64,000 nt of DNA from Myxococcales bacterium (GCA_016794525.1 JAEUJY010000034.1:1-64000), one strand, 5' to 3'. Counted from the first letter of the stretch, positions 54,464 through 63,509 are shown. The notes: generated by a model from the letters alone, not told the origin. Program-made: numbers and translations.

Positions 54464-55303
54464 ATGCGCAAGTTCTGGGGACGCAGCTCGGTGTTCGTGT
54501 TCGTGCTGGCCGCGGCCTGCGGCGGCGACGATGGTGGCGGCGCGGTCGACGCGCCCGAGGCGATCGACGCGGCGATCGACGCCGATCCGACGACGCTGCC
54601 GCACTTCTCGTTCTTCGTGACGAGCCTGAAGGCGCTGCAGGAGCTGTCGGGCAACCCGATGGGCTTCGGCGGCGACCTGCGGTTCGGCGAGACCGGTCCG
54701 GGCGCGGGCCTGCGCGGCGCCGACAAGCTGTGCGCGACGATCGCCGAGCGCAGCATGCCGGGCGCGGGCGCCAAGCAGTGGCGCGCGTTCCTGTCGGCGA
54801 GCAACGACGGCAACGGCAACGTCGTCCACGCGATCCAGCGCATCGGCAACGGCCCCTGGTACGACCGGCTGGGTCGCCTGCTGGCCCCCGACCTCGCGTC
54901 GATGATGGGCACCCGCCCGGCCGGCGGCGACGCGACGATCAAGAACGACTTCCCCAACGAGGACGGCGTCCTCAACCACAACCCCGACGGCACCGGCCAG
55001 GTCGACAACCACGACATGCTGACCGGCACCAACTCGCAGGGCATGTTCGAGGGGCCGACCCGGACCTGCCTCGACTGGACCGCCAACGCCGGCAACGAGG
55101 CGCTCGAGGGCGAGCCCCGGGTCGGCCACTCGTGGCCGCGCGGCACCACCGGCCCGAGCGCCGCGTGGATGTCGTCGCTGATCGAGTCGGGCTGCGCGCC
55201 CGGCGTGTCGCTGATCGAGATGGGCCCGCCCGACCCGACCTCCAACACCGTCGGCTCGGGCGGCGGCTACGGCGGCTTCTACTGCTTCGCGCTCATCCCG
55301 TGA
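54464..55303 (+). CDS. Lipoprotein with lectin/endostatin-like domain, paralogue 2 of 3
   Basis: 279 residues. Lipobox AAAC, then GGDDGGGAVDAPEAIDAAID. The mature domain is nearly the same as its neighbours: LRFGETGPGAGLRGADKLC, KQWRAFLSASNDGNGNVVH, GNGPWYDRLGRLLAPDLAS, HNPDGTGQVDNHDMLTG, and the same four Cys. The differences gather in the linker, in the loop after WRAFLSA and before the C-terminal SSLIESGC. The near-identity points to recent tandem duplication or ongoing gene conversion. Confidence 0.75.
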   Translation: MRKFWGRSSVFVFVLAAACGGDDGGGAVDAPEAIDAAIDADPTTLPHFSFFVTSLKALQELSGNPMGFGGDLRFGETGPGAGLRGADKLCATIAERSMPGAGAKQWRAFLSASNDGNGNVVHAIQRIGNGPWYDRLGRLLAPDLASMMGTRPAGGDATIKNDFPNEDGVLNHNPDGTGQVDNHDMLTGTNSQGMFEGPTRTCLDWTANAGNEALEGEPRVGHSWPRGTTGPSAAWMSSLIESGCAPGVSLIEMGPPDPTSNTVGSGGGYGGFYCFALIP

Positions 55304-55320
55304 GGCGACGCGGGCGTCGC

Positions 55321-55373
55321 GCGGTGACGTCCTGGTTACGACTTTCTTACGACGGCGGTGCGAACGTCACCGC
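55321..55373. promoter_or_regulatory. Inverted repeat around a direct repeat, upstream of the third paralogue
   Basis: GCGGTGACGT (55321-55330) and ACGTCACCGC (55364-55373) are perfect 10-bp inverted arms. Between them TTACGAC occurs twice with an 11-bp period (55336 and 55347). The arrangement looks like an internal promoter with an operator, placed about 20 bp before the start of the third paralogue. Confidence 0.5.
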
Positions 55374-55393
55374 CTACTCATAGCGAGGCCTCG

Positions 55394-56284
55394 ATGCGCA
55401 AGCTCTCTGTGTTCGCGATCCTGACGATGGCCGCCTGCGGTGGCGGCGGCGGCGACACCCCGGCGATCGACGCGCCGGACGTGACCGACGACGGCGGCCT
55501 GATCGACGCGCCGCCCGGCGCGATCGACGCGCGGGTCATCGACGCGCCGACCGGCCCCGACGCCGACCCGTCGACGCTGCCGCACTTCAGCTTCTTCGTG
55601 ACCAGCCTGCGCGCGCTGCAGGACCTGTCGGGCAACCCGATGGGCTTCGGCGGCGACCTGCGGTTCGGCGAGACCGGCCCGGGCGCGGGCCTGCGCGGCG
55701 CCGACAAGCTGTGCGCGACGATCGCCGAGCGCAGCATGCCGGGCGCCAGCGCCAAGCAGTGGCGCGCGTTCCTGTCGGCGTCCAACGACGGCAACGGCAA
55801 CGTCGTCAACGCGATCCAGCGCATCGGCACCGGCCCCTGGTACGACCGGCTGGGCCGGATGCTGGCCCCCGACGTCGCGTCGCTGATGGGCATCCGCCCG
55901 GCCGGCGGAGATGCGACCATCAAGAACGACTTCCCCAACGAGGACGGCGTGACCAACCACAACCCCGACGGCACCGGCAACGTCGACAACCACGACATGC
56001 TGACCGGCACCAACCTGCAGGGCATGTTCGAGGGACCGACCCGGACCTGCCTGGACTGGACCGCGAACGCCGGCAACGAGGCGCTCGAGGGCGAGCCCCG
56101 GGTCGGCCACTCGTGGCCGCGCGGCAACACCGGCATGATCAACTCGTGGATGTCGTCGCTGATCGAGTCGGGCTGCGCGCCGGGCGTGTCGCTGATCGAG
56201 ATGGGCCCGCCCGACCCGAACTCCAACACCGTCGGTTCGGGCGGCGGCTACGGCGGGTTCTACTGCTTCGCGCTGGTGCCGTGA
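55394..56284 (+). CDS. Lipoprotein with lectin/endostatin-like domain, paralogue 3 of 3
   Basis: 296 residues, with a longer linker than its sisters. Lipobox TMAAC, then Gly run and AIDAPDVTDDGGLIDAPPG. The domain is as in the other two (SLRALQDLSGNPMGFGGDL, SAKQWRAFLSASNDGNGN, GTGPWYDRLGRMLAPDVAS, YCFALVP). Its stop overlaps the start of the ATP-grasp lipoprotein (TGATG), suggesting coupled translation. It has its own upstream operator-like repeat. Confidence 0.75.
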   Translation: MRKLSVFAILTMAACGGGGGDTPAIDAPDVTDDGGLIDAPPGAIDARVIDAPTGPDADPSTLPHFSFFVTSLRALQDLSGNPMGFGGDLRFGETGPGAGLRGADKLCATIAERSMPGASAKQWRAFLSASNDGNGNVVNAIQRIGTGPWYDRLGRMLAPDVASLMGIRPAGGDATIKNDFPNEDGVTNHNPDGTGNVDNHDMLTGTNLQGMFEGPTRTCLDWTANAGNEALEGEPRVGHSWPRGNTGMINSWMSSLIESGCAPGVSLIEMGPPDPNSNTVGSGGGYGGFYCFALVP

Positions 56285-58350
56285 TGGGGCGCTCGATCGT
56301 CCGCGCGCTCGCGGTGGTGGTGCTGGCCGCGCTGGCCGCGTGCGGCGACGACGTCGCGGTCGCCGTCGACGCCGGCCCCGACGCGTTCCAGGTGACCGAG
56401 GGCGCCTGCCAGATCACCGACACCGCCAACCCGCCCGACTCGCTGAGCACGGTGACGTGCGGCGCCGACTTCACGACGCTGGCGTCGCAGCCGCTCGACG
56501 CGACCCTGCCGGGCTCGCAGTCGGTGAAGGTCGTCATCGATCAGGCCGGCGGCGACGCGCTGTACTTCATGAACACGGTCGCGTTCGAGATCCACTACGA
56601 GTTCGTCTCGACGCACCTGTCGGGCGGCAGCCTGCCGGTCGTCGGCACGCTGGCCGACTTCAACTCGACGCAGTACTTCGCGCCCGATCGCCGGTTCCTG
56701 CTCGGCGCGGTGACCTACTACGAGCAGCCGCAGAAGTGGGTGCTCGAGCTGGCGCCGTACGACACCGCGTCGGTCGAGATGATCACCAAGCTGTTCCTGC
56801 AGGTGAAGCACGCCGCGTTCTTCGGGCCGGAGCTGGCGTTCCACCCGACGTCGTCGGCGCTCGAGACCGTGGCCGCGACGCTGCCCGAGGCAGTGCCGGT
56901 GGTGACCACCGACGACCTGTACGCCGGCACCGACTACCAGCCGCTGTCCCTGGCGACCGCCTACGGCTACCTGCACTTCACGACCGCCGCCAACCTCGCC
57001 ACCGAGTTCCTGCCGCCGCGCACGATCGTCGTCCTCGACGAGGCGCCCAACGACATCTCGGTGGTGCAGGGCCTGATCACCGAGACGTTCCAGACCCCGC
57101 TGTCCCACGTCAACGTGCTGTCGCGCAACCGCCACACGCCCAACATGGGCCTGCGCGGCGCGCAGACCAACACCATCCTGCGCGGCTTCGACGGGCAGCT
57201 GGTCAAGCTGGTGGTCAACGCCGACGCGTGGTCGATGACCGCGGCGACGCTGACCGAGGCCCAGGCGTGGTGGGACGCCCACGCGCCGGCGCCCGTGACC
57301 CTGCCGACCGCCGATCAGATGACCACCGCGTTCACCGACATCGAGAACGTGACGCCGGATCCGACCGGCCCGCAGACGCTGCGCGACGCGATCAAGGAGG
57401 CGGTCAAGACCTTCGGCGGCAAGGCCGCGCACTACTCGCTGCTCCGGCGCACGGCGAACGTGCCGATCAAGAAGGCGTTCGGCATCCCGATGGCCTGGTA
57501 CTTCCAGTTCATGACGGCGAACGGGTTCTTCGCCCGGATCGACGCGCTGCTCGCCGATCCGCAGTTCGTCGGCGACGCCGCGACCCGCGACGCGGCGCTG
57601 GCGCAGCTGCGCGCCGACATCCTGGTGGCGCCGTTCGACCCGGCGTTCGACGCGGCGCTGACCGCCAAGGCCGCCGAGTACCCGACGGCGGCCAAGCTGC
57701 GCTTCCGCACCAGCAGCAACAGCGAGGACCTCGACGGGTTCCCCTGCGCCGGTTGCTACAACTCGTACACCGGGCTGCGCAGCGACGTCGAGGCGATGAA
57801 GACGGCGATCCGCAAGGTCTACGCCGACGTCTGGACGTTCCGCACCTTCGAGGAGCGCACCTACTACCGCGTCGATCACAAGAGCGTCGGCATGGCGCTC
57901 CTGGTCCACGAGAACTTCGAGGCCGAGGAGGCCAACGGCGTGGCGGTGACCGCCAACCCGTTCGACGCCAGCGGCCTGGACCCGGCCTTCTACATCAACG
58001 TGCAGTACGGCGGCGACGTCGAGGTGGTGGCGCCGCCGCCCGGCACCACCAGCGATCAGATCCTCTACTACTTCAACCAGCCCAACCAGCCGATCAGCTA
58101 CCTGACCCACTCGAACATCATCACCGCCGGCACCACGGTGCTGACGCCGGCGCAGCTGTACGCGCTCGGCCGGGCGATGGACGCGATCCACACGCGCTTC
58201 TCGGCCGCCTACGGACCGGCGTCCGGCAACAACGGCTGGTACGCGATGGACATCGAGTTCAAGTTCGACGACCAGGCCACGCCGGGCTCGCCGACCTTGT
58301 ACGTGAAGCAGGCGCGGCCGTACCCCGATCCGTTCGGCGGCGTCGAGTAG
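56284..58350 (+). CDS. Lipoprotein with PEP-synthase-type (PPDK_N) ATP-grasp domain
   Basis: 688 residues; lipobox ALAAC, then GDDVAVAVDAGPDA. About residues 40-230 are an unrecognised beta-rich domain (YFMNTVAFEIHYEFVSTHLS). Around 245-310 lies a swivelling phosphohistidine-like segment with TPLSHVNVLSRNRHTPNMG (His275). From 377 on is the pyruvate,phosphate dikinase-type ATP-grasp: FGGKAAHYSLLRR, VPIKKAFGIPM, LRFRTSSNSEDLDGF (Arg475, Glu481), VGMALLVHENFEAEEANGVAVT, ending YVKQARPYPDP. The PEP-binding TIM barrel is absent, and the swivel precedes the ATP-grasp, opposite to PEP synthase. Export of an ATP-using fold is unusual. Confidence 0.8.
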   Translation: MGRSIVRALAVVVLAALAACGDDVAVAVDAGPDAFQVTEGACQITDTANPPDSLSTVTCGADFTTLASQPLDATLPGSQSVKVVIDQAGGDALYFMNTVAFEIHYEFVSTHLSGGSLPVVGTLADFNSTQYFAPDRRFLLGAVTYYEQPQKWVLELAPYDTASVEMITKLFLQVKHAAFFGPELAFHPTSSALETVAATLPEAVPVVTTDDLYAGTDYQPLSLATAYGYLHFTTAANLATEFLPPRTIVVLDEAPNDISVVQGLITETFQTPLSHVNVLSRNRHTPNMGLRGAQTNTILRGFDGQLVKLVVNADAWSMTAATLTEAQAWWDAHAPAPVTLPTADQMTTAFTDIENVTPDPTGPQTLRDAIKEAVKTFGGKAAHYSLLRRTANVPIKKAFGIPMAWYFQFMTANGFFARIDALLADPQFVGDAATRDAALAQLRADILVAPFDPAFDAALTAKAAEYPTAAKLRFRTSSNSEDLDGFPCAGCYNSYTGLRSDVEAMKTAIRKVYADVWTFRTFEERTYYRVDHKSVGMALLVHENFEAEEANGVAVTANPFDASGLDPAFYINVQYGGDVEVVAPPPGTTSDQILYYFNQPNQPISYLTHSNIITAGTTVLTPAQLYALGRAMDAIHTRFSAAYGPASGNNGWYAMDIEFKFDDQATPGSPTLYVKQARPYPDPFGGVE

Positions 58351-58353
58351 CGA

Positions 58354-60180
58354 TCACTTGCCCAGCGGGAACGGCACGCTGACCAGCTCGGTCTTCTTGC
58401 TGACCTCGCCGTCGCCGTAGCCGCCCGGCAGGTCCACTTCGAGGCCGCGGCTCAGCGCGAAGCGGAGCGTGCCCTGCTTCGCGCCGAGGTCGAGCTCGAC
58501 CTCACCCTCGAGGCCGATCGAGCCCTCGACGCCGGCCAGGCCCTCGTCGGCGAGCGCCTGCGCGACCAGCTCGCCGGCGCCGTTGATCACGCTCGGCAGC
58601 GCCTGGGCCGCGGCGGCCAGCGTGCCGTCAGCGGCGCGGGCCTTGGCGGTGCCCTCGGGCGACGTCGGCGCGGCGGCGGTGAGCGCGGCGCGGACCTGCG
58701 CGATCGCCTGGCTGGCGAACGCCGCGTACTTGCCCAGCCCGCCGGCCAGCTTGGCGTCGACGTCGCCGCCCGCGGTGAACGTGAGCGTGCCGGCGCCCTG
58801 CTCGGTCAGCGGCACCTCGAGCTCGAAGCCGCCGGAGATGTCCTTGACCTCGACCTCGCCCTCGACCGACAGCACCAGCGCGTCCTTGGTGCTGACCTGG
58901 CCGTCCTCCTTGGTGATCGTCCGCTCGCCAGCCAGCGCCGCGGAGCCCTCGACGCCCTCCTCGCCCTCGTCGACCGCGCCCGCGAACTTGCCGCCGGCGG
59001 TGAAGCCGGCCTCCTCGCCGTCCTGCATCGCCGCCATCGCCTCGGCGGCGTGGCCCTTGCCCCAGATCGCGTCGGCGATCAGATCGGACGGGCGGTGGCC
59101 GTGGGCGGCGGCGAACGCGACCAGCATCGCGAGCGGGATGCTGCGGCTGGCCGCGGCGATGAAGACGCCGTCGGGGATCGCCCGCACGTAGCTCTCCATC
59201 GCCAGCACCAGCATCTCGACGGCGCGGGTCGCGTCGGCGCCCTTGCCGCTGAACGACGAGGTCGCCATCAGATCGCAGAACGCGCCGGTCTCGCCGATCG
59301 ACAGCCCGAGGCCGCCGCTGGCCTCGACCGAGACGCCCTGATCGTCGTGTTCGACCTCGATCGCCAGCTCGCCGCTCAGGTTGAGCGGCGGGTACACTGG
59401 GACGCGCGCCATCGCCTCGATCTCGAGCGACGTGCCCGGCTGCGGCGCGGCGCTGGCGATCATGCCGGCGAGGATCTGCTTGCCCATGGCCTGCAAGTCG
59501 CGCAGCGTCACCGCGGCGGGGTCGCCGGCGGCCGCCGTCGTCGCCGGCGCAGGGGCGGCGGTCGGCGTGGCGGTGGCCTCGGCGCGCTGCACGCCGGCGG
59601 TGGCACCGCCGCCCGTGTGCTCGTCGAGGATCGCCTCGGCCGAGGCGCCGGCCACGACCGCGGCGGCGACGCGATCGGCGTGCTGTTCGTAGGGATCGCC
59701 AGCCGCGCCAACGCCGCCGGCCAGCTGCACGCCGGCGCGCTGCTGCACGACGTGGGCGGCCTCGTGAGCCGCGGTGAACAGGTCAGGGCCGTCGGCGAAC
59801 GCCACCGCGCCGTTGGCCGCGTAGGCGCGGGCGCCCAGCGCGGCGCTGGCCTCGGCGGCAGCACCGCCGACGTGGGCCGGCGTCTGGCTGACGTCGTGAC
59901 GGCCGAACGCGCGCTGGATCGTCGCGCCGTGGGGCAACGCCGTCGCTGCGCCGGTCATGCCGCGCGCGGCGATCACGTCGGGCGCGTCGCCGAGGTGCAG
60001 GCTCCACGCGGCGTCGAGGTCGCCCTTGCGCTGCACCGGCGCGGCGCTCGGTGGGGGCGCGCTGCCGCGCGCGATCCGCGCCGGGAGGCTCTGGGTCAGG
60101 CTGCGCTTGCCGACCTGCGGCGAGGCGCGGGTGGCGGTGGCGGGCGCGTCCTCGAGATCGCGGAGAGCGTGATCGAACAT
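58354..60180 (-). CDS. DUF4157 (eCIS-associated) protein
   Basis: 608 residues from the ATG at 60180. About residues 70-175 are a DUF4157 domain: [42 protein letters not shown] with the HExxH (His139, Glu140, His143), QQRAGVQ and [16 protein letters not shown]. The rest is an Ala-rich linker and a long beta-rich region with repeated [25 protein letters not shown]4157 proteins are often cargo or toxins of extracellular contractile injection systems. No eCIS structural gene is visible in this window. It is tail-to-tail with the ATP-grasp lipoprotein. Confidence 0.75.
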   Translation of the reverse strand: MFDHALRDLEDAPATATRASPQVGKRSLTQSLPARIARGSAPPPSAAPVQRKGDLDAAWSLHLGDAPDVIAARGMTGAATALPHGATIQRAFGRHDVSQTPAHVGGAAAEASAALGARAYAANGAVAFADGPDLFTAAHEAAHVVQQRAGVQLAGGVGAAGDPYEQHADRVAAAVVAGASAEAILDEHTGGGATAGVQRAEATATPTAAPAPATTAAAGDPAAVTLRDLQAMGKQILAGMIASAAPQPGTSLEIEAMARVPVYPPLNLSGELAIEVEHDDQGVSVEASGGLGLSIGETGAFCDLMATSSFSGKGADATRAVEMLVLAMESYVRAIPDGVFIAAASRSIPLAMLVAFAAAHGHRPSDLIADAIWGKGHAAEAMAAMQDGEEAGFTAGGKFAGAVDEGEEGVEGSAALAGERTITKEDGQVSTKDALVLSVEGEVEVKDISGGFELEVPLTEQGAGTLTFTAGGDVDAKLAGGLGKYAAFASQAIAQVRAALTAAAPTSPEGTAKARAADGTLAAAAQALPSVINGAGELVAQALADEGLAGVEGSIGLEGEVELDLGAKQGTLRFALSRGLEVDLPGGYGDGEVSKKTELVSVPFPLGK

Positions 60181-60405
60181 GGCGAGGGAGACAGCAACCG
60201 GCGCGCCAGGTCGGTTCACGATGGAGCTCACATACTTGGCCGGGGCGGTGGGCGCTGGAGGGCCCGTCTGAGCGCCATCGATGGGCAGTGGGCGTCCCGG
60301 TTGGTCGGGGCCCCGCTCACGGGCGGCCTGGCCCCGGGTGCGGGGCCCCCAATGTCGCAATGCGGGACGACGCAGGCTCGCAAGTATGCGTGTTTATGCA
60401 ATATG

Positions 60406-60439
60406 GTGCGTCGCAATGCAGATTCCTGTTGCAACGCAC
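60406..60439. promoter_or_regulatory. Operator-like inverted repeat upstream of the MFS gene
   Basis: GTGCGTCGCAA (60406-60416) and TTGCAACGCAC (60429-60439) match as inverted arms at 10 of 11 positions with a 12-bp spacer, 27 bp before the start codon, in an AT-rich stretch (TATGCAATATGG just upstream). It is a probable repressor site. Confidence 0.55.
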
Positions 60440-60465
60440 AATCATCGGCGCTACAGGTCTTGGCC

Positions 60466-61824
60466 ATGACGACCCAGGTTCAGAACGTTCCATGGTGGAA
60501 GGAGCCGACCCGCTCCCAGTGGGCCGGCTTTGCGGCGGCGTGGGTGGGCTGGGTGCTCGATGCCTTCGACTTCACCATCTACATCCTGGTGATGAGCCAC
60601 ATCGCCAAGGAGTTCGGCGTGGGCATCGCCGCGGTGGCCGGCTCGCTCACGCTGACCCTGCTGGTGCGGCTGGCCGGCGGCGCGGTGTCGGGATGGATGG
60701 CCGATCGCTGGGGCCGGCGGCTGCCGCTGTTGCTGTCGCTGGTCTGGTTCGCGGTGTTCGACGCGGCGATCTACTTCGCGCCGAGCTTCACCTGGGTGCT
60801 GGTGTTCCGCACGCTGTTCGGGTTCGGCATGGGCGCCGAATGGACCGCCGGGACCGCCCTGGCCATGGAGTGCTTCCCGGCGCGCAGCCGCAAGATCGCC
60901 TCGGGGCTCTTGCAGGCCGGCTGGCCGATTGGCTTCTTCCTCGCCGCGGCGACCGCCTACTACGTGGTGCCGGCGTGGGGCTGGCGCGCGATGTTCCTGA
61001 TCGCGATCGCGCCGGCGCTGCTGGTGCTGCCGATCCGCTTCCTGGTGCCCGACGAGCACAGCAAGGCCAAGCCGGCCGCGGCCGCCAGCAAGGGCGCGCT
61101 CGCCGACCTGTGGGTGCCCGCGGTGCGCGTGCGCATCGTGCTCGGCTCGCTGCTGATGGCGCTGGGCTTCATCGTCTACTACGGCCTCACCACGACCCAC
61201 TCGCTGATCCAGATCCAGGAGCTGGGCCTGTCGCCGCAGACCGCGTTCGCGAACGTGTGCTGGTTCCAGGTCGGCATGCTGGTCGGCGTGATCGTCGCCG
61301 GCATGGTGGCCAACCGCTTCGGCGTGGTGACCGCGCTGGTCGCGCCGGCGCTCTTGATGGTGCCGGCGCTGCCGCTGTTCGTCGGCGCCTCGCCGGGGCT
61401 GATCACGCTGGGCGCGGTGCTGGGCGGTGCGCTCGGCGCCGGCTACTCGGGCGTCACGCCGGTGCTGGTGACCAGCCTGTTCCCCGAGCACGTGCGGGCC
61501 CGCGCGATCGGCCTCGTCTACCACCTCGGCGCGTTGCTCGCGGCGTTCGTGCCGTGGGGCATCCCGGAGCTGTCGGCGCGCACCGGCTGGAAGCTGTCGA
61601 CGACGGTCGAGCTGGTGGTCGGCGTCGGCCTGATCGCGATGGCCGGCGCGGTGTTCGGGCTGCGGCGGATGCTGGCGCCGGTCGCGCCTGCGCCGGCGGC
61701 GATCGAGGTGATCGACGCGACCGCGCCGGCGGCGCGCGGCGAGGCGGCGGCGGTGCAGGCGGCCGGGTTCGTGCCGCCGGTCGACGCACGCCCGGCGCTG
61801 GCTGCGTCGGCCGCTGAGTCGTGA
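60466..61824 (+). CDS. MFS transporter, AAHS/sialate-like
   Basis: 452 residues, about 12 membrane helices. FAAAWVGWVLDAFDFTIYI in helix 1 with its DxFD motif, GWMADRWGRRLPLLLSL in the helix 2-3 loop, RTLFGFGMGAEWTAGTALA in helix 4 and the repeated GMVANRFG in the second half are features of the aromatic-acid/H+ symporter and sialate transporter groups. Residues after 420 form a disordered Ala-rich tail. The substrate is unknown, probably an organic acid. The inverted repeat upstream suggests substrate-induced regulation. Confidence 0.8.
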   Translation: MTTQVQNVPWWKEPTRSQWAGFAAAWVGWVLDAFDFTIYILVMSHIAKEFGVGIAAVAGSLTLTLLVRLAGGAVSGWMADRWGRRLPLLLSLVWFAVFDAAIYFAPSFTWVLVFRTLFGFGMGAEWTAGTALAMECFPARSRKIASGLLQAGWPIGFFLAAATAYYVVPAWGWRAMFLIAIAPALLVLPIRFLVPDEHSKAKPAAAASKGALADLWVPAVRVRIVLGSLLMALGFIVYYGLTTTHSLIQIQELGLSPQTAFANVCWFQVGMLVGVIVAGMVANRFGVVTALVAPALLMVPALPLFVGASPGLITLGAVLGGALGAGYSGVTPVLVTSLFPEHVRARAIGLVYHLGALLAAFVPWGIPELSARTGWKLSTTVELVVGVGLIAMAGAVFGLRRMLAPVAPAPAAIEVIDATAPAARGEAAAVQAAGFVPPVDARPALAASAAES

Positions 61825-61838
61825 TCGGGCGGCGCGCG

Positions 61839-61863
61839 GCGTAACCATCTGCGCGCGTAACCA
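61839..61863. repeat. GCGTAACCA direct repeat upstream of the fasciclin gene
   Basis: GCGTAACCA at 61839-61847 and again at 61855-61863 (16-bp period), 31 bp before the ATG at 61894. It could be an activator or sigma-factor site; nothing else supports it. Confidence 0.45.
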
Positions 61864-61893
61864 AAGGGGCGGTGCGAGCCTCTCAGCTGCACC

Positions 61894-62400
61894 ATGAAGA
61901 AGCTCACGTTCGCGCTCCTCCTCGCCGTCGCCGCGTGCGGCGGTTCGTCCAAGTCCTCCACCACGCCCCCGCCGGCGAGCGACCCCGCCCCCGCCACGGC
62001 CGACATCGTCGACACCGCGGTCGGCGCTGGCTCGTTCACGACGCTCGTCGCGGCGGTGCAGGCGGCCGGCCTGGTCGACACGCTCAAGGGCGACGGCCCG
62101 TTCACCGTGTTCGCGCCCACCGACGAGGCGTTCGCCAAGCTGCCGCCCGGCACGGTCGAGGCCTTGCTCAAGGACAAGGCGAAGCTCACGGCGATCCTCA
62201 CGTACCACGTCGTGCCGGGCCGGGTGACCGCGGCCGACGTCGCCGGGCTGACCACCGCGACCACCGTGCAGGGCGGCGCGCTGGCCATCGACACCAGCGC
62301 GGGCGTGAAGATCAACGACGCGACCGTCGTGAAGGCCGACGTGATGGCCTCGAACGGCGTCATCCACGTCATCGACACGGTGCTGCTGCCGCCGATGTAG
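61894..62400 (+). CDS. Fasciclin (FAS1) domain lipoprotein
   Basis: 168 residues. Lipobox AVAAC, a Ser/Thr/Pro linker, then one complete FAS1 domain: [21 protein letters not shown], the H1 box [28 protein letters not shown]-like YH motif, and the H2 box [17 protein letters not shown]1 domains mediate adhesion. The protein is likely outer-membrane anchored and surface-exposed. It is complete and monocistronic. Confidence 0.88.
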   Translation: MKKLTFALLLAVAACGGSSKSSTTPPPASDPAPATADIVDTAVGAGSFTTLVAAVQAAGLVDTLKGDGPFTVFAPTDEAFAKLPPGTVEALLKDKAKLTAILTYHVVPGRVTAADVAGLTTATTVQGGALAIDTSAGVKINDATVVKADVMASNGVIHVIDTVLLPPM

Positions 62401-62439
62401 CGCGGCGCGCGGACGCCGGCGCGGTCGTTGGCTGCGCCG

Positions 62440-63471
62440 TCAGCCCCAGCGCAGGGCGTAGGCGCCCCAGGCGTAGCTGACGCCGGCCGACGCCATCACC
62501 ACCAGGTCGCCGGCGCGGACCCGACCCGCGGCCAGGCCCAGCTCGAGCGACAGGATCGGATCGAACTGGCCGAGGTGGCCGTAGTCGGCGAGGTAGGTCG
62601 AGCGCTCGAGCGGCAGGCCGAGCTCGGCCAGCACGGCCTGGTGCGCCGACGGCTTCATGTGCAGGATCGCCAGGTAGCCGAGGTCGCGCGGCGTCGCGCC
62701 GGCGGCGCGGGCCGCCTCGGCGATGACCTGCATGAAGTTGCGGTGGCTGCGCTCGCCCAGGCGCGCCTTCATGCCCTCGACGTCGTGGACGTCGAGCATC
62801 GTCGCGGCGGTGCCGGCCAGCGCCGGGGTCACCGGCTGCATCGTGCCGCCCGCGGCGCAGCTGACGTCGTCGGCGAAGTCGCCGTCGGAGATGTGGGCGC
62901 CGCCCAGCAGCAGGTTGCGCTCGGCGTCGCGGCGCAAGACCAGCGCGCCGCCGCCCGCCGCCAGCGCGTACATGAACGACACCCGGGGGTTGCGGTAGTC
63001 GATCAGGTCGCCGTTGCGGTAGCCGCCGGCGAGCAGCACCGTCTTGACCCGGGGATCGGTCTGCAAGAGCGCGCGCGCCAGCGTCAGGCCGGCGATCGTC
63101 GTGCAGCACCGCTGCGCGATGTCGATCGCCCACGCGTTACGCGCCCCGATCAGCTGCTGGATCTTGATCCCCGAGACCATCAGCGGGCGCTCCTTGTGCT
63201 CCTCGCTGATCGAGATGATCACGTCGACCTCGAGCGGGTCGACGCCGGCCCGGGCCAGCGCGGTCTGCGCCGCCTTGGCGCCCATCGCGCACGGGTGGTC
63301 GTCGGGGCCCGGCATCGGCTTCTGGCGGATGCCGAACTTGTGGACGATGACGTCCTCGGCGATGCCGGTGGCGGCGGCCAGCTCGGCGCTGGACATCCGC
63401 GGCGTGGGCACGTAGGTGGCGAGGCCGATCACTCCGACCCGGGGCAGCGCTGGCTGGCTGGCGGCAAACAT
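62440..63471 (-). CDS. Beta-ketoacyl-ACP synthase III-like enzyme
   Basis: 343 residues from the ATG at 63471 (ATG 63486 is also in frame but lies within the operator). VGVIGLATYVPTPRMSSAEL, FGIRQK and MGAKAAQTALARAG are N-terminal thiolase-fold landmarks. The nucleophile is the Cys of AQRCCTTIAGL, and the His is in LAILHMKPSAH. Where FabH has the GN of the third catalytic residue, this protein has DYGHLGQFDP, so the triad is Cys-His-His. It may condense or transfer acyl groups in lipid or secondary metabolism. It diverges from an SDR gene. Confidence 0.8.
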   Translation of the reverse strand: MFAASQPALPRVGVIGLATYVPTPRMSSAELAAATGIAEDVIVHKFGIRQKPMPGPDDHPCAMGAKAAQTALARAGVDPLEVDVIISISEEHKERPLMVSGIKIQQLIGARNAWAIDIAQRCCTTIAGLTLARALLQTDPRVKTVLLAGGYRNGDLIDYRNPRVSFMYALAAGGGALVLRRDAERNLLLGGAHISDGDFADDVSCAAGGTMQPVTPALAGTAATMLDVHDVEGMKARLGERSHRNFMQVIAEAARAAGATPRDLGYLAILHMKPSAHQAVLAELGLPLERSTYLADYGHLGQFDPILSLELGLAAGRVRAGDLVVMASAGVSYAWGAYALRWG

Positions 63472-63509
63472 GTTGCGATGCAACATACTCGAACCGGGGA
63501 ACGATTCAA
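63470..63509 (-). promoter_or_regulatory. Promoter and palindromic operator of the KAS III-like gene
   Basis: On the minus strand TTGAAT (63509-63504), a 16-bp spacer and TATGTT (63487-63482) make a plausible sigma70 promoter. The palindrome ATGTTGC-GAT-GCAACAT (63470-63486) covers the -10 and start site, a typical position for repressor binding. The ATG at 63471 would then be preceded by only a few transcribed bases. Confidence 0.55.
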
